DNA of 64,000 nt from Streptomyces sp. KMM 9044 (GTDB taxonomy: Bacteria; Actinomycetota; Actinomycetes; Streptomycetales; Streptomycetaceae), in contig NZ_CP113910.1 in NCBI RefSeq assembly GCF_024701375.2, forward strand, positions 1,116,001-1,180,000, read 5' to 3'. Both the position numbers and the translations under genes were made by a program. Below, one piece after another: positions 24,581 to 37,300 of this stretch (position 1 is its first letter; the number at the start of each line of letters is the position of its first letter). Below the pieces are notes generated by a model. That model did not search any database, had not been told where the DNA came from, and saw only the letters and a list, made by a program, of their open reading frames with translations.

Positions 24581-27500
24581 CCGGCCCGGCCGCCTGCGCC
24601 AGACCCGCCGGCGTCGGCGTCTGGAACAACGCCCGCACCGACACCGACACACCCCGGCCCCGCAGCAGCTCCACCAGCGACACCGCCAGCAGCGAATGCC
24701 CGCCGAGGGTGAAGAAGTCGTCGTCGACACCGACCCGCTCGACGCCCAGGACCTGGGCGAAGGCCTGGCACAGGATCTCCTCCTGCACCGTTGCCGGCCC
24801 ACGACCGGAACCGCTCGTGCCCGCCGCCGCGGCGTAGTCCGGGGCCGGCAGAGCAGCACGGTCGAGCTTGCCGTTACCCGTCAGCGGCAACGCCTCGAGC
24901 ACCAGCACCGCCGACGGCACCATATGCTCCGGCAGCCGGGCAGCAGCGAACGACCGCACCGAATCAGCAAACGCCGCATACTCGACGTCCTCGTCATCAG
25001 CCACCACGTAGGCCACCAGGCGTACCTCGCCCGGTGCGTCCTCCCGCGCGAGCACTGCCGCCTGCCCGACCCCCGGGTGCGCGGCCAGCACCGCCTGCAC
25101 CTCACCCGGCTCGATCCGGAACCCCCGCACCTTCACCTGATCATCAGCACGCCCCGCGAACACCAGACGGCCATCGACCGTCCAGCGGGCGCGGTCCCCG
25201 TCCGGTACATCCGCTCACCACCAGACCCGTACGGGCAGGCCACGAAACGCTCCCCGGTCAGGCCCGGCCGGCCCACATACCCCCGCGCCAACTGCGCACC
25301 CGCCACATACAGCTCCCCGACCACACCCACCGGCACCGGCGCCAGATACTCGTCAAGGACGTAGAAGCGGGTGTTCGCCACCGGCCGGCCCACCGGAACC
25401 ACCCCGGCCGCCACATCCCCGCCGACAACTCGGTCGTGGCGACACCGATGGTCGTCTCCGTCGGACCATAGTGGTTGAACACCCTCCCACCACCAGCGGC
25501 CAGCAGATCACCCACCAGGGCGGGGGGTGCGGATTCGCCTCCCAGGACCAGTGATCCCACCGACTCGAAGACCGGCGCACCCAAAGCGGCCACGTGCGAG
25601 GGCACCGCCTTCACACCCTCGATCCCATGGTCGGCCACATACCCCCGCACCAACGCCGGGTCCGTCACCATGTCCTCGGCAAGGAAGTGCAGGACGCCCC
25701 CGCACACCAGAGCCGCGAAGATCGTGGTGTTGCCCAGATCGGTCGCCTGTCCCTGCAGCACCGCGAACCCGCCACCGGGCCGGTCGAAGCCCACCCGGGC
25801 CGGAACCGAGCCCACATAGTTCGCCAGACCGCCCTGCGTGACCGCCACACCCTTCGGACGGCCCGTCGAACCCGACGTATACACCACATACGCCACCTGC
25901 CCCGGATCGATCGACACCTCCGGCGCGGTGTCCTCCAGCCCGGCCAGCTGCATCCCCACCAGCGCCCCGTCGACCGCCACCAGACGATGCCGCCCCGCCG
26001 GAAGATCCTCCAGAATCTCCTCCGTCGTCAACGTCAGCACCGCACGACTGTCCGCGAGCATGAACGCGATCCGCTCCGCCGGATGCCCCGCATCCACCGG
26101 CAGATACCCCGCCCCCGCCTTCCACACCGCCAGCATCCCCACCAACGTCTCCACCCCACGCGGCAGACACAGCCCCACCACCGACTCCGCACCCACCCCT
26201 GCACCAACAGGAAACGAGCCAACCGATTCGCCCGAGCATCCAACGCCGCATAAGAGAGCTCCGCCCCCTCACACACCACTGCGATCGCGTCCGGAGCACG
26301 CACCACCTGCGCCTCGAACAACCCCAACACCGACTCCCCACCAACGGAGACAGACGTGTCGTTCCAGCCGTCCAGAACCTCAACCCGCTCCGCCGGAGAC
26401 AGCACCTCCACCGCGCCGACCCGCATCGCCGGGTCCGCCACCACCGCGGACAGCACCAGCGTCAGCGTGTCGGCCAGCCGGCCCACCGTTGCCGGCTCGA
26501 ACAGGTCCGCCGCACCGGTCACCACCCCACCGATCCCCGCCGGCTCCCCATCCGCACCGAACCGCTCTCCGACCAGCACCGCCAGGTCGAACTTCGCCCC
26601 GACCCGCCCCAACGGCAGCGCACTGGCCCGCAACCCCGACATCCCACCCCGGGACCGGACCTGCCCACCCCAGCTGAAGCAACCGCATCCTGCATCGTCA
26701 AAATCACCTGGAACAGCGGATGCCGCGCCACCGACCGCGCCGGGGCCAGCTCCTCCACCAGCCGCTCGAACGGCACATCCTGATGCGCATACGCCCCCAG
26801 CCCCGTCTCCCGCACCCGCTCCAGCACCTGAGCGAACGACGGATCACCCGACAGGTCCGTCCGCATCACCAGCGAGTTCACGAAACAACCCACCGACTCG
26901 TCCAGGGACTCATCCGTGCGCCCGGCGATCGCCGAACCGATCGGGATATCGGTCCCCGCACCCAACCGGGACAGCGTCACCGCAAGCGCCGCCTGCAGCA
27001 CCATGAACACCGTCACACCACGCTCACGCGCCACCTCACGCAACCGCGCATGAACCCCCGCCGACACCTCCACACGCACCGCATGCCCCTCATGCGACGC
27101 CACCGCCGGCCGCGGACGGTCATACGGCAGAGCAAGCTCCTCCGGCGCACCCGCCAACGCCCCACGCCAGAAGGCGACCTGGCGTGACAGCACGCTCTCC
27201 GGGTCGTTCTCATCACCGAGCAGCTCCCGCTGCCACAACGCGTAGTCGGCGTACTGCACCGGCAACGCGGACCACTCCGGGGCGGCACCCTCGCAACGAG
27301 CCGCATAGGCAGAGACGAGGTCACGCTCCAAGGGAGCGGACGACCACCCATCGCTGGCGATGTGGTGGACCACCACGATGAGCACATGCTCGTCCGGGGC
27401 GGTTTCGAACAGCCATACCCGAATGGGGATCTCCGCACTCAGATCGAAGGCATACCCCTGCGCTGCGGCGACCGCCTCCGCCAGGTCCCCCGCACCCAGC

Positions 27501-30500
27501 TGGGCGAAGGCCAGCTCGAACCCGCACTCCTCCACCGGCAGGATCCGCTGATACGGCTCACCCTCGGCCACCGCGAACACCGTCCGCAGCACCTCATGCC
27601 GCCCCAGCACATCAACCAGCGCCGCCTCCAACGCCCCCCGATCCACCCCACCCGACAACCGAAGCGCCACCGGCTGGTTGTACGTGGAGCTCGGCCCCTC
27701 CAACTGGCCGATGAACCACAGCCGCCGCTGCGCGAACGACAGCGGCACCCGCTCCGGCCGCGGACCCGCCACCAACGCAGGACGCGCCGCGTCCGCTCCC
27801 GCCAGCCGCAAGGCCAGGCCGGCCGGCGTCGGCGCCTCGAACAACGTCCGCAGCGCCACCTCCACACCCAGCACCGCGCGCACCCGACTCACCAGACGAG
27901 TCGCCAGCAGCGAATGCCCGCCCAGCGCGAAGAAGTCGTCCTCCACACCGACCTCGGGAAGACCCAGCACCTGCGCGAACGCCTGGCACAGGATCTCCTC
28001 CTGCACCGACACCGGCCCACGACCGCCACCACTCGTGTACTCCGGAGCCGGCAACGCCTTGCGGTCCAGCTTCCCGTTCACCGTCAACGGCAGCCCGTCC
28101 AGCACCACCACCGCCGACGGCACCATGTACTCCGGCACCCGCCCCGCCACGAACTCCCGCAGCTCGGACACCCGCACATCACCCACCACATAGGCAACCA
28201 GACGCTTGTCACCCGGGGTGTCCTCCCGCACGACCACCGCCGCCTGCCCCACCCCCGGATGCGCAGCCAGCACCGCCTCGACCTCACCCGGCTCGATCCG
28301 GAACCCACGAATCTTCACCTGGTCATCAGCACGACCCAAATACTCCAACTGCCCCTCGGCCGACCACCGCACCACATCCCCGGTCCGGTACATCCGCTCA
28401 CCCACACCACCGAACGGACAAGCCACAAACCGCTCCCCGGTCAGGCCCGCCCGCCCCACATACCCCCGCGCCAACTGCACACCCGCGAGATACAACTCAC
28501 CCGGCACCCCCACCGGCACCGGCCTCAGCGACCCGTCCAGCACATACACCCGGGTATTGGCCACCGGCGCACCGATCGGCACCACCCCACCACGACCCGA
28601 CACACACTCCCAGGCCGTCACGTCCACCGACGCCTCCGTCGGCCCATACAAATTGTGCAGCTCCACCCCGTCGAACAGCTCGAAGAACCGCTCCTGCCCG
28701 GACACAGGCAAAGCCTCACCCGAACAGATCACCCGCCGCAGACTCCCACACCCCGCAGCCGCCGGCTCCGCAAGAAACGCCTCCAGCATCGACGGCACGA
28801 AATGCACCGTCGTCACCCGCTCCCGGCAAATCAGATCCGCCACATACCCCGGATCCCGATGCCCACCCGGCCGCGCCACCACCAGCACCGCACCATTCAG
28901 CAACGGCCAGAAGAACTCCCACACCGACACATCGAAACCGAACGGAGTCTTCTGCAACACCCGATCACCCGGCACCAAACCGAACCGGTCCTGCATCCAC
29001 ACCAGCCGATTGACAATCCCCTCATGCCCAACCACCACACCCTTCGGACGCCCCGTCGAACCCGACGTGAAGATGACATACGCAGGATGCTCCGGAGCCA
29101 GGGGGCAAATTCGCTCGGATTCGGCAATATCCACACCGGAAAGCCCGGCCAGCCGCTCCTCGGTACCAGGCTCACCCAGCACCACACACGACAATTCCCC
29201 GAAGCCTCCCTCGGCAGCCACATCCCCCGTGGTAATCACACAAGCGGGAGCCGCATCCTCCAACAGGAACCCGATCCGCTCCGCCGGATACTCCGTATCG
29301 ATCGGCAGGTACGCCGCGCCCGCCTTGAGCACTGCCAGAACGGAAACCACAAGATCGGCCGAACGCGGCAACGCCAACCCGACAACACTCTCCGGCCCCA
29401 CACCCCCGGCAAGCAGCAGCCGCGCCAATCGATTCGCCCGAGCATCCAACTCCGCGTAAGAAAGCTCGACCCCCTCACACACCACCGCCACCGCATCCGG
29501 TGTCCGCGCCACCTGAGCCGCGAACAACACCGGCACCGTCGCCGGCTCGACCGGCATCGCAGTGTCGTTCCACTCCGTCAGGAGCTGGCGCTCCTCGGCC
29601 TCAGGAAGGATGTCGACGGCTGTCAGCGGGCTGCCGGGATGGTCTTCCAGCGCGGTGACGAGGTGGTCCAGGCAGGTGTGCAGCAGCCGGCACAGCGCCT
29701 GACCGTCCACCGAGCCCACCGCGTCCACGGTCAGCCCGAACTTCGACTCCAGATCCTCGACCGACACGGCCACCGGATAGTTCGTCGTCTCACGCATCGA
29801 CACCGTGCTGATACCCCGACGGGCGGCACCGGCCTCCGAACCCGCCCCGGAGGCGGTACGGGACTTGCCGTGTCGGTAGTTGAACAGCGAGGTGAACAGC
29901 GGGCTGCCACCCGGCATCCCGCTGGCCTGCTGCGCCAGCGTCAACGGCGCGTGCTCGTGCACCAGCAGCTCGGCCAGCTGATCCCGCACACCCTCCAGCG
30001 CCTGGCCCACACCCTCAGCACCGACCCGTACCCGCACCGGCAACGTATTGATGAACAGGCCCGGCACCCGGTCCGCACCCGCACCCGCGTTCATCCGCCC
30101 GAACAGCACGGTGCCGAACACCACGTCGTCCCGACCACTGACCGTCGCGAGCACCCGCGCCCACGCCAGATGGAACACACTCGCCGCACTCACGCCCAGC
30201 GAGCGGGCCACCTCCCGCACCCGGCGGCCCACCTCCTCCTCCACACCGAGGTAGGAACGCACCACACCACGACCGTCGCCATGCACATCCATCAGGCCGT
30301 AAGGAGCGGTGGTCTCCTCGACATCGCCGAGCAGGCCGGCGAAGTAGGCCTCGTGCTCCGCGCGGGTGACGCCGAGACGTGCCTGAGCCACGAAGTTGCG
30401 GAACGGCAACGGCTCCGGCAGCGCATCCTCGCGCCCCGACAGAAACGCATCCAGCTCTTGGAGCAGCACGTCGTGCGTGGTGTGGTCCTGCACCAGGTGA

Positions 30501-33500
30501 TGCATCCGCAGCAACGCCAGCCACTGCCCGTCAGTCCCCGGCTCCGCTGCCAGGTGCACATCGATGAGCGGCGCCCGCCCGAGATCCATCACGGATCCGA
30601 CCACCGCGATCAGCTGCTCGACCGCATCGGGGCCGCCAGATTCAAGGGTCACCGTCGTGACCGGCAGAGTCGCCCGGCGGACCACCACCTGGACCGGCTC
30701 GCCGAGCCCCTCCCACACAAACCCCGTGCGGTAGATGTCATGCCGGTCCACCACCCGCTGAAGCGCCGCCAGGAACCCCTCCAGCCGCTCACGTGAATCG
30801 AACCGCAACACCCGCGGCGCCACATACGCATCCACACCACCATCCGCCTCCAGCAGATGATGGAAGAACAACCCCTCCTGCAAAGGAGCCAACGGATAGA
30901 CGTCAGCGATGTTGGCCGCGCCGCCGTCGACGGCCCCGACGACCCGCTCGACCTCCTCAACCGTCAGGTCAACCAGCGGCAGCATGTCCGGAGTGATCCG
31001 CCCCGCATCCTCCGGGATCCGGTTCTCCGGCACCTCCACCGCATCCGGCCCCGCCGCCTGCGCCAGACCCGCCGGCGTCGGCGTCTGGAACAACGCACGC
31101 ACCGACACCGACACACCCCGGCCGTCCAGCTGCTTCACCAGTCGCACGGCCAGGAGTGAGTGTCCGCCGAGTGCGAAGAAGTCGTCGTCCACACCGACCT
31201 CGGGAAGACCCAGCACCTGGGCGAAGGCCTGGCACAGGATCTCCTCCTGCACCGACACCGGCCCACGACCGCCACTGACGGTGGCCACCGTGTACTCGGG
31301 GGCGGGCAATGCCTTGCGGTCCAGCTTGCGGTTCACCGTCAGCGGCAGCTCGTCCAGCACCACCACCGCCGACGGCACCATGTACTCCGGCACCCGCCCC
31401 GCCACGAACTCCCGCAGCTCGGACACCCGCACATCACCCACCACATAGGCGACCAGACGCTTGTCACCCGGGGTGTCCTCCCGCACGACCACCGCCGCCT
31501 GCCCCACCCCCGGATGCGCAGCCAGCACCGCCTCGACCTCACCCGGCTCGATCCGGAACCCACGGATCTTCACCTGGTCATCGGTCCGCCCGGCAAAGAC
31601 CAGCTGCCCCTGCACCGTCCACCGCGCCCGGTCCCCGGTCCGATACATCCGCTCACCCACACCACCGAACGGATTCGCCACGAACCGCTCCCCGGTCAGG
31701 CCCGGCCGCCCCACATACCCCCGCGCCAGACCGGCACCCGCCACATACAGCTCACCCGCAACACCCGCCGGAACCGGCGCCAGGTGCTCGTCCAGCACGA
31801 ACACCTGGGTATTCACCACCGGCGTACCGATCGAGACGGTCGTCGGGTCGTCGCAACGCCACAGCGTCGCGTCCACCGTCGTCTCGGTCGGACCATAGGA
31901 GTTGAACATCACGCGTCCCCGCGCCCACCGCGCCAGCACCTCCGGCGGACACGCCTCCCCCGCCACCACCAACACCACGTCCGCGCTGATCGAACCCTCG
32001 TCGAGAGTGGCCAGCACCCCCGGCGGCAACGTCACATGCGTCACCCCCGTCTCGCCCAGGAACTCCGGCAGCGCAGAACCCAGCCGCCGCTCCGCCGGCA
32101 CCACCACCAGCGCCGCACCCGACAGCAGCGCCATCAACCACTCCCACCCGAACGTGTCGAAAGCAGCCGACGCGAACTGCCCCACCCGCGACCCCGGGCC
32201 CACACCCAACTCCCGCACCTGACCAGCCACCAGGCTCGCCACACCCACATGCGAAACCACCACCCCCTTCGGCCGCCCCGTCGACCCAGACGTGTAGATC
32301 ACATACGCCGGATGCTCCGCCCGCAGCTGGGCACAGACCACCGCCGAACTGTCGAGACCGGCGATCTCCCCCGCCACCGCGGGGTCATCCACCACCACCT
32401 GCCGCACATCACCCGCAACCACGCCAGCCAGCGCACGGGAGGTCAGCACAACCTCCAGCCCCGCATCCCGCACCACATAAGCGATCCGCTCCGCCGGATG
32501 ATCCGCATCCAGCGGCACGTACGCACCCCCGGCCTTCAGCACCCCCAACAACGCCACCTGCAGGTCAGCACCGCGCTCCAGGCAGACTCCGACAGCCGAC
32601 TCCGGGCCGATCCCCAGACCGGTCAGATACCGCGCCAGGCGGTTCGCCCGCGCGTCCACCTCCCCGTACGACAGCTCCACCACCCCGTCGACCACCGCCA
32701 CCGCATCCCGGTCGCGCGCCACCTGAGCCCCGAACAGCGCCGGAACCGTCGCCGCCTCGACCGTGGCCGCCGTGTCGTTCCACTCCACCAGCACCCTGTG
32801 ACGCTCGGCCGACCCCAGCACATCCACCGTGCTCACCCGCACCGACGGATCCCCGACCACCGCCGACAACACCCGAACCCAACGCTCCGCGAACCGAGCA
32901 GCCGTCCCCGCATCAAACAGATCAGCAGCGGCTATCAGTTGTCCGGCCAGACCAGCAGGAGCTCCGTCGGTGTCGAAGACCTCGCTCGCCATCACGTCGA
33001 GATCGAACTTCGCCGCCACTTTCCCGGACCCCGCCGACAGCCCCGACGCCACGAGCCCCGGCAGATCCAGCACCGCCTGTTCCATGTTCTGCAGCGCCAA
33101 CCACACCTGGAACAACGGATGCCGCGCCATCGAACGCGCCGGGGCCAGCTCCTCCACCAGCCGCTCGAACGGCACGTCCTGATGCTCGAACGCCCGCAGC
33201 CCGGCCTCCCGCACCCGCTCCAGCACCTCACCGAACGACGGATCACCCGACAGATCCGTCCGGATCACCAGTGAATTGACGAAGAACCCGACCGACTCGT
33301 CCAGAGCCTCATCCGTGCGCCCGGCGATCCCCGAACCGATCGGAATATCGGTCCCCGCACCCAACCGGGACAGCGTCACCGCAAGCGCCGCCTGCAGCAC
33401 CATGAACACCGTCACACCACGCTCACGCGCCACCTCACGCAACCGCGCATGAACCCCCGCCGACACCTCCACACGCACCGCATGCCCCTCATGCGACGCC

Positions 33501-36500
33501 ACCGCCGGCCGAATACGATCGGTCGGCAACACCAGCTCCTCCGGCGCACCCGCCAACGCCCCACGCCAGAACTCCACCTGACGCGACAACCTGCTCTCCG
33601 GGTCACCCTCATCACCCAGCAGCTCCCGCTGCCACAACGCGTAGTCCGCGTACTGCACCGGCAACGCAGACCACCCCGGAGCGGCACCCTGACGCCGAGC
33701 GTCATACGCCGTAACGAGGTCACGCTTGAGTGGAGCAGACGACCACCCGTCACCCGCGATGTGATGCACGACGACGACCACCACATGCTCGTCCGCGCCG
33801 GTCTCGAACAGCCATGCCCGCAGCGGGATTTCCGTGGCCAGATCAAAGGCATACCCCTGCGCTGCGGCGACCGCCTCCGCCAACCCGTCCGCACCCAGCT
33901 GGGCGAAGGCCAGCTCGAACCCGCACTCCTCCACCGGCAGGATCCGCTGATATGGCTCACCCTCGGCCACCGCGAACACCGTCCGCAGCACCTCATGCCG
34001 CCCCAGCACATCAACCAGCGCCGCCTCCAACGCCCCCCGATCCACCCCACCCGACAACCGAAGCGCCACCGGGATGTTGTACGTGGAGCTCGGCCCCTCC
34101 AACTGGCCGATGAACCACAGTCGGCGCTGCGCGAACGACAGCGGCACCCGCTCCGGCCGCGGACCCGCCACCAACGCAGGACGCGCCGCGTCCGCTCCCG
34201 CCAGCCGCAAGGCCAGGCCGGCCGGCGTCGGCGCCTCGAACAACGTCCGCAGCGCCACCTCCACACCCAGCACCGCGCGCACCCGACTCACCAGACGAGT
34301 CGCCAGCAGCGAATGCCCGCCCAGCGCGAAGAAGTCGTCCTCCACACCGACCTCGGGAAGACCCAGCACCTGCGCGAACGCCTGGCACAGGATCTCCTCC
34401 TGCACCGACACCGGCCCACGACCGCCACCACTCGTGTACTCCGGAGCCGGCAACGCCTTGCGGTCCAGCTTCCCGTTCACCGTCAACGGCAGCCCGTCCA
34501 GCACCACCACCGCCGACGGCACCATGTACTCCGGCACCCGCCCCGCCACGAACTCCCGCAGCTCGGACACCCGCACATCACCCACCACATAGGCGACCAG
34601 ACGCTTGTCACCCGGGGTGTCCTCCCGCACGACCACCGCCGCCTGCCCCACCCCCGGATGCGCAGCCAGCACCGCCTCGACCTCACCCGGCTCGATCCGG
34701 AACCCACGGATCTTCACCTGGTCATCGGTCCGCCCGGCAAAGACCAGCTGCCCCTGCACCGTCCACCGCGCCCGGTCCCCGGTCCGATACATCCGCTCAC
34801 CCACACCACCGAACGGATTCGCCACGAACCGCTCCCCGGTCAGGCCCGGCCGCCCCACATACCCCCGCGCCAACTGCACACCCGCGATGTACAGCTCACC
34901 CACCACGCCCACCGGCACCGGCTTGAGCGAGCCGTCCAGCACATACACCCGGGTGTTCGCCACCGGCGCGCCCATCGGCACCACTGGCTCCGAACCGTCC
35001 ACCTGGCCGGTGGTGACCATCACGGTCGCCTCGGTCGGACCGTACGTGTTCACGAGCGCCCGGCCCCGCGACCACAGCCCGGCCTGCGCCAGGCTGATCG
35101 GCTCCGCACCCACCACGAGTGTGGACACGTCCGTCAGTGCCGTCGGATCCAGCGCGCCCAGCAGCGAGGGCACCACGCTCGCCGAGCCCACGCCGCAGCG
35201 TCGTACCATCCCTGCCAGCAGCGAAGTATCCGACCGTTCCGCCGACGATGCCACCACCAGGGTGGCGCCCGACGCCAGCGTCACCGCCATGTCCAGCACC
35301 GACGCGTCAAAACTGAACGACGCGAACTGCAGCACCCGGGCGCCCGGCTCCGCGCCCAGCACCGGCCTCAGGGCCGCGACCAGGTTCACCAGACCGCCGT
35401 GCGTGGCCGCCACGCCCTTCGGCCGTCCCGTCGAACCCGACGTGTAGATCACGTACGCCAGCCCAGCGCCCCGCACCCGTGTTTGGGGTATCGCCACCTC
35501 GGCCCTCGTGAAGACCTCCGCCACATTCCGATCGCCGAGATCGATCACCTCGGCCCCCGGCAACTCCGCTAGCGGCCCGCCCCGCCCCACCACGACCCCG
35601 GCCCCGCTGTCCGAGACCATGAACTTCAGTCGCTCCACCGGAAGCTCCGGGTCGAGCGGCACGTATGCCGCCCCCGCACGCCACACACCCACCACGGACG
35701 CAACCATCTCCGCGCCCCGCGGCAGGCAGAGACCCACCACCGACTCCGCGCCGACACCGCGCTGCCTCAGCACATACGCCAGTCTGTTCGCCCAGGCGTC
35801 CAGATCGCCGTAAGACAGCTCCTCTCCCTCACACACCACAGCCACCGCAGCCGGATCCGCCGCCGCCCACTCGGCGATCTGCTCGGAGACCGATGCCTCG
35901 TTCACCTCGGTGGCGGTGGAGTTCCACCGCTCCAGAACCAAGGACCGCTCGTCCGGGCTCAGTGCGTCCACCGCGCCGACCCGTATGTCGGGCGCCCCCA
36001 CCACCACCTCGACAACCCGCAGCAGCCACTGCGCGAACCGCTCGGTGGTCTGTGCGTCAAAGACATCAGCGGACGCGATCAGCCGGCCGGTCAGCCCGGC
36101 CGGAGCCCCGTCCGCGTCGAGGACCTCGGTGGCCGTGACGTCCAGGTCGAACTTCGTGCGGTTCGCTTCCGACTGTTCCTGGGTCGGTATTCCCTCGATC
36201 CGCATACCAGGCAGCTCCAGCACCGCCTGCGCGTTGTTGTGTACCGTCAGCATCACCTGGAACAGCGGATGCCGTGCCATGGACCGCGCCGGGGCCAGCT
36301 CCTCCACCAGCCGCTCGAACGGCACATCCTGGTGGTCGTACGCCCGCAGGCCGGCCTCCCGCACCCGCTCCAGCACCTGAGCGAACGACGGATCACCCGA
36401 CAGGTCCGTCCGGATCACCAGCGAATTGACGAAGAACCCGACCGCGTCGTCCAGGGCCTCATCCGTACGGCCGGCAATCGCCGAACCGATCGGAATGTCC

Positions 36501-37300
36501 GTCCCCGCACCCAACCGGGACAGCGTCACCGCAAGCGCCGCCTGCAGAACCATGAACACCGTCACACCACGCTCACGCGCCACCTCACGCAACCGCGCAT
36601 GCACCTCGGCGGACAGGTCGAGCCGTACCGCGTGCCCCACGTGCGACGGCGCCGTCGGCCGCGTGCGGTCATAGGGCAGGGCGAGCTCCTCCGGCACTCC
36701 GTCCAGCGCCTCACGCCAGAAGGCAACCTGACGCGACAGCACACTTTCCGGATCGTTCTCGTCCCCGAGCAGTTCCCGCTGCCACAGCGCGTAGTCGGCG
36801 TACTGCACCGGCAGCGGTTCCCAGCCGGGCTCCTGGCCCGCGCACCGGGCCGCGTACGCGACGGACACATCCCGGGCCAGCGGCCCCAACGACCAGCCGT
36901 CACCCGCGATGTGGTGCACCACGACGACCAGGACGTGCTCGTCCGGTCCTGTTGCGAACAGGCTGGCCCGCAGCGGAATCTCTGTGTCCAGATCGAAGGT
37001 CTGCCGCACGGTGCGCGCCACGGTCTCCGTCAGCCGTTCCAGAGCCACTTCCGCAACAGTCAGCTCGAAACCGGATTCCTCCACCGCCAGAATCCGCTGA
37101 TACGGCTCGCCCTCGGGCGCCGGAAACACCGTTCGCAGCACCTCATGCCGCTCCAGCACGTCCCGCAGCGCCGCGTCCAGCGCCTCCCGATCCAGTCCGC
37201 CGATCAGCCGCAGCGCCATGGGGATGTTGTAGGTCGCGCTCGGTCCTTCGAGCTGGCCGATGAACCACAGCCGGCGCTGCGCAAACGACAACGGGATCAT
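21267..37300 (-). CDS. Giant five-module NRPS (modules 1-5), first gene of the operon
   Basis: The ATG at 37,300 is preceded at seven bases by AGGAGG (37,308-37,313), and the gene ends at 21,267 overlapping the next start. Domain order is C-A-T, C-A-T, C/E-A-T, C-A-T, C/E-A-T. As written, the frame breaks four times in module 4 at four-C runs (26,647-26,650; 26,196-26,199; 25,417-25,420; 25,196-25,199). The sister sequences in modules 5 and 11 have five C's at matching sites. Adding four bases gives 16,038 nt, exactly 5,346 codons, with no stop before the real end. I therefore annotate one intact gene of about 5,345 residues. The first domain is an ordinary LCL condensation domain, so module 1 is not an obvious initiator. 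An acyl or peptidyl donor made elsewhere is implied. Substrate calls: unassigned, unassigned, Ser, Asp, Asp. Confidence 0.92.
24590..27790 (-). other. NRPS module 4: C-A(Asp)-T, with four apparent frameshifts
   Basis: An LCL-type condensation domain (HHIASDG) starts near 27,750. The A domain (about 26,365-24,900), read across the breaks, gives D-L-T-K-V-G-H-I-G-K for Asp. All four breaks are C5-to-C4 changes at 26,650, 26,199, 25,420 and 25,199. Two of them coincide with the two breaks in module 11, although those modules are 22 kb apart. The carrier motif is near 24,700. The following C/E domain should convert this residue to D-Asp. Confidence 0.85.
27800..31040 (-). other. NRPS module 3: dual C/E-chimeric A(Ser)-T
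   Basis: The C/E domain starts near 31,000 ([16 protein letters not shown]) and should epimerize residue 2. The A domain (about 29,580-28,100) gives D-V-W-H-I-S-L-V-D-K for serine. Its N-terminal half ([29 protein letters not shown]) matches module 12. From the [16 protein letters not shown] region onward it matches modules 6 and 10 almost base for base. The switch falls near 29,100, just before the A3 core, so this domain looks like a recombinant. The carrier motif is near 27,910. Confidence 0.85.
31050..34190 (-). other. NRPS module 2: C-A(unassigned)-T
   Basis: An LCL-type condensation domain (HHIAGDG) starts near 34,150. The A domain (about 32,790-31,330) reads [34 protein letters not shown], giving D-T-W-T-V-A-S-V-D-K, which I do not recognise. 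The A10 core is NRKLDRK, not NGKLDRK. The catalytic Lys is kept but the Gly beside it is Arg. The carrier motif near 31,155 reads [10 protein letters not shown]. The next module starts with a C/E domain, so residue 2 should be D-configured. Confidence 0.8.
34200..37300 (-). other. NRPS module 1: C-A(unassigned)-T
   Basis: The condensation domain begins at residue 1 and has HHIAGDG, the LCL pattern, not an evident lipoinitiation (starter) form. The A domain (about 35,920-34,460) reads [34 protein letters not shown], giving D-A-L-S-V-G-T-V-M-K. I do not recognise this code. The GAEP in place of AGEA at the A5 side is unusual among the modules here. The carrier motif is near 34,310. Confidence 0.78.

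Noticed and set aside
22338..25364. A 1,008-codon plus-strand frame opposite modules 4 and 5.
   Set aside because: Same antisense artefact. The minus strand carries clear NRPS motifs throughout.
1..37300. Repeated near-identical sequence blocks considered as a possible CRISPR or satellite array.
   Set aside because: The repeat unit is an NRPS domain of about 3 kb with coding constraint, not short repeats with spacers.
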